DNA of 7,745 bases from Flavobacteriales bacterium (GTDB taxonomy: Bacteria > Bacteroidota > Bacteroidia > Flavobacteriales_D > Parvicellaceae). The stretch spans positions 1 to 7,745 of the forward strand of contig JALWSJ010000093.1 in the NCBI GenBank assembly GCA_026993705.1. Direction: 5' to 3'. The notes under the pieces were generated by a model. It worked only from the letters and a program-made list of their open reading frames with translations. It was not told where the DNA came from and did no database searches. Positions within the stretch are counted from its first letter, which is position 1; every line of letters starts with the position of its first letter. The translations under genes and the position numbers were made by a program. Shown here one piece after another: positions 5,422 to 7,745 of the stretch.

Positions 5422-7605
5422 TCAATCAAAAGTTACTCCCATTATACATATATCGTCAATCTGTTCTTTGTCGCCTTTCCACTCGTTGAATTTTTTATCG
5501 AGTATTTCTACTCGTTTATCAACAGAATATGTGTTTACCACTCTTAGTAAATTTCGAAATCTTGAATAGTAGAATTTCTTGCCTTTTTCGCCTCCTTTTT
5601 GGTCGGGGAATCCATCGGTACTCATATAGCAAGAATCGCCTTTTTTTATCTCGATTTGATGTAATGTTACATTGAAATATTTTGAAATTCCCAAAAATAA
5701 ATTATCTCCTTTTATTTCTCTGAGTTCGTTATCTTTGTTAATGATATACAGAGGGTTATGCAACCCGGAATATTCTAACTTGCCTGTTGTGTGGTCGTAG
5801 GCACACATCGCTATATCCAATCCGTGTTTCATTTGTTCTTCTTCGGATGATGTTAATCGTTCTTTGAGTTTTATATGCAAACGTTCTAATAACAGGTTGG
5901 TCGAGGTTACATCTTCTTCTAAAATAATTGCGTTTAATAAGTTAAGGCTAATTAAGGTCATAAAGGCTCCCGGAACTCCGTGCCCTGTACAGTCGGCTAC
6001 AGAGAAAAAGGTCTTATTTCCTTTGCGATGTACCCAATAAAAATCACCGCTAACCACGTCTTTGGGTTTGAAATAAACGAATGAATTGGGAAGTAACCTT
6101 TTGACTTCTTCCATGGTTGGAAAGATACGTTTTTGAATATTTTTGGAATATTCGATACTTTCCAACATATGATTTCTGTTTTTTTCTATGGTCTGTTTTT
6201 GGATTGCTATCAGTTTTTGTTGTTCTTTTGTTACTTTTAGTTTTTTCGAAAAGAAAATAGTAAACGCACTAATTAAAAGTACACCCAAAATCATCGAATA
6301 ATTGACAATTGATTGATTTCTTTCTTTTTCTTTCGCTATTGCACGCTCTTGCTCTAATTTAGCTTGTTCTATTGCTCGTTCTTTTGCTCTTCGGGCGAGC
6401 TCTGCTTCTTTTTGACGTTCAAACTCAAATTTGGCTTCTTTTTGTCCTACTTCTCTGAACTTCTCCTCATTATTGAGACTGTCTTTTAAATATATATATT
6501 CTTCGTAATAGTCAAAAGCTTTATCTTCTCTTCCTTTTTCACGATATAATTTAAAGATATCAAAAGCAAGATCTCTTCTATCGGGGCTTTGTGCTTTACT
6601 TCCTTCTGTTTGATTAAAAGCTTGTTCAAAAAAGTCTAGGGCTTTTGCCTTTTTACCTTGAATTATATTCCACCGTCCATATAATTTTGCGGATTCAAAA
6701 GACTTCATTTTATTTACTTTTAGAATTTCAGCGAATTTATCAATGCTGTATTTAGCTGAATCTAAAATCATTTGATTAATCTTATTTTCCGGCACATCTT
6801 TCATATATGGATTAAAAACACGAATGCTATCAGGACAATATTCATAGGCATAAAGATATACTTCGGCGATATTGGTATGGACTAACCCTAAAGTATAAGA
6901 CGTTGTATCGTTGAGTATAATTCTAAAAATACTCATGCCTTCTTTAGAAGAAGCTAATGATGTTATATTATCTCCCAATACTGTTTCGTAATATCCCTTG
7001 TTTAAATAGATATTAGCCAAGGCTTTATAGTTTGTATCTGGACAAACGTCTAACATTTTATTTGTATAACGTAAGGCTTCTCGTTTTTCACCTATTCTTG
7101 AATAAGCATAACGAAGACTGTTGTATATTCTTAATTCCTTACCTGACCTTTCATAGGTATTTAAGGCTTCCAAATAATATAGAAGACTTTCTACATTATT
7201 TCCGTTTAAATAGAATTTATAACCAATATGATAATTTACATCTGCATAATCCAACGAATCTGTTTCATCAAGTTCTTTTAAATACTCTTTAAGTATCAAT
7301 CTGGAACTGTCTGATTTTCCTTGTTTGAAAATAATATTTGAACGATTAAGCATCGCTTTTGTTATCCTTCTCCTATCGTTAATGTTTCTTGAAAGTTCGA
7401 TTAATTGATTATTTATTAGTAGAGCAGAGTCTTTATTCCCTTCTTTTAGATAGGCTTTACTTATTTCTAATAATAAATTACATTTGGAAGTGTCTTGCTG
7501 TACTTCAGCTAATTCTCGTTGAAGTGAATCTATCTTCGGAGCTTGGGAAAAACCATTAAAAGTAATGATTATCCAACAAATAAATAGTAGTTTTATTTTT
7601 TTCAT
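5422..7605 (-). CDS. TPR / membrane-anchored SpoIIE-type (PP2C) serine phosphatase
   Basis: The product is 727 aa. Residues 1-21 (MKKIKLLFICWIIITFNGFS, Q) are a signal peptide. About 40-375 is all-helical with TPR-like spacing (for example ISKAYLKEGNKDSALLINNQ, AKALDFFEQAF, AFDYYEEYIYLKDSL). About 378-430 is a charged coiled coil, 433-452 a single membrane span (IVNYSMILGVLLISAFTIFF), and 455-492 a second coiled coil. The rest, about 500-727, is a SpoIIE/PP2C domain with its metal-binding acids: D521 in SGDFYW, D538 in VADCTGHGVPGA, D664 in STDGFPDQ and D718 in QIDDIC. Sensor in the periplasm, phosphatase in the cytoplasm is the inferred topology; such proteins usually act on phosphorylated anti-sigma-factor antagonists. 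A TTG at 7614 would extend the frame by three residues, but ATG 7605 gives the standard signal peptide and is preferred. It follows a paralog after one base, implying co-transcription and coupled translation. Confidence 0.92.
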   Translation of the reverse strand: MKKIKLLFICWIIITFNGFSQAPKIDSLQRELAEVQQDTSKCNLLLEISKAYLKEGNKDSALLINNQLIELSRNINDRRRITKAMLNRSNIIFKQGKSDSSRLILKEYLKELDETDSLDYADVNYHIGYKFYLNGNNVESLLYYLEALNTYERSGKELRIYNSLRYAYSRIGEKREALRYTNKMLDVCPDTNYKALANIYLNKGYYETVLGDNITSLASSKEGMSIFRIILNDTTSYTLGLVHTNIAEVYLYAYEYCPDSIRVFNPYMKDVPENKINQMILDSAKYSIDKFAEILKVNKMKSFESAKLYGRWNIIQGKKAKALDFFEQAFNQTEGSKAQSPDRRDLAFDIFKLYREKGREDKAFDYYEEYIYLKDSLNNEEKFREVGQKEAKFEFERQKEAELARRAKERAIEQAKLEQERAIAKEKERNQSIVNYSMILGVLLISAFTIFFSKKLKVTKEQQKLIAIQKQTIEKNRNHMLESIEYSKNIQKRIFPTMEEVKRLLPNSFVYFKPKDVVSGDFYWVHRKGNKTFFSVADCTGHGVPGAFMTLISLNLLNAIILEEDVTSTNLLLERLHIKLKERLTSSEEEQMKHGLDIAMCAYDHTTGKLEYSGLHNPLYIINKDNELREIKGDNLFLGISKYFNVTLHQIEIKKGDSCYMSTDGFPDQKGGEKGKKFYYSRFRNLLRVVNTYSVDKRVEILDKKFNEWKGDKEQIDDICIMGVTFD

Positions 7606-7606
7606 C

Positions 7607-7745
7607 TCATTCAAAAGTTACTCCCATAATACAAACATCATCAATTTGTTCTTTGTCGCCTTTCCACTCGTTGAATTTTTTATCGAGTATTTCTACTCGT
7701 TTATCAACAGAATATGTGTTTACCACTCTTAGTAAATTTCGAAAT
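7607..7745 (-). CDS. C-terminal end of a second SpoIIE-type phosphatase (tandem paralog, partial)
   Basis: The frame enters from the right edge and ends with TGA at 7609-7607. The 45 visible residues begin FRNLLRVVNTYSVDKRVEIL and end EQIDDVCIMGVTFE. They match the C-terminus of the downstream phosphatase except for I to V and D to E, and include the final metal-binding DD. DNA identity is complete over 7647-7745 against 5462-5560, then 34 of 40 over the last stretch. Most of the gene lies outside the window, so its N-terminal architecture is unknown. The stop and the next start are separated by one base (TGAGATG). Confidence 0.9.
   Translation of the reverse strand, partial: FRNLLRVVNTYSVDKRVEILDKKFNEWKGDKEQIDDVCIMGVTFE

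Overview
The window reads as a low-GC chromosomal segment from a Bacteroidetes bacterium, most likely order Flavobacteriales. Four things point there: AT-rich translation starts without Shine-Dalgarno sequences, matches to the Bacteroidetes promoter pattern (TTG / TAnnTTTG), signal peptides ending in the -AQ or -SQ style of this phylum, and a YebC with the Bacteroidetes-type MGRAFEFRKG N-terminus. Every well-supported gene is on the minus strand, so transcription runs from high to low coordinates. No mobile element with a transposase, tRNA, rRNA or CRISPR array is present.

Layout from left to right: the first 49 codons of queA (tRNA queuosine synthesis, 1-147) with a promoter element; an intrinsic terminator (240-262); then a tightly spaced set of three genes transcribed in the order DUF1622 inner-membrane protein (2944-2600), unrecognised 512-aa exported protein (2565-1027), small outer-membrane beta-barrel (982-311). 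With gaps of 34 and 44 bases and one strong terminator at the end, these probably form one envelope-related transcription unit of unknown function. Upstream lie yebC (3878-3171), with a good promoter in front of it, and a metallo-beta-lactamase-fold hydrolase (4825-3968).

From 4826 to 5421 there is a gene-free stretch of 596 bases that is far from featureless. It holds a roughly 160-base imperfect palindrome (5054-5216), two same-orientation copies of an 11-base motif TGCGTTAGGGA, and a compact module at 5278-5416. In that module a 5-bp closing helix encloses a 12-bp perfect hairpin and a 20-bp near-perfect hairpin joined by single-stranded linkers. This looks like a structured RNA or an intergenic repeat family and is the most interesting part of the window.

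The right end is a 727-aa signalling protein (7605-5422): signal peptide, TPR-like helices, coiled coil, one membrane span and a cytoplasmic SpoIIE/PP2C-type serine phosphatase domain. Immediately upstream, one base away, is the 3' end of a second gene whose C-terminus is nearly the same. The last 99 bases of the window are identical at DNA level to the matching part of the first gene, so the two are tandem paralogs with recent duplication or gene conversion.

Most of the window is ordinary housekeeping and envelope coding DNA. I do not see a complete new defence or biosynthetic system. The points that deserve follow-up are the structured intergenic module, the large palindrome, the duplicated phosphatases and the unknown three-gene envelope unit.
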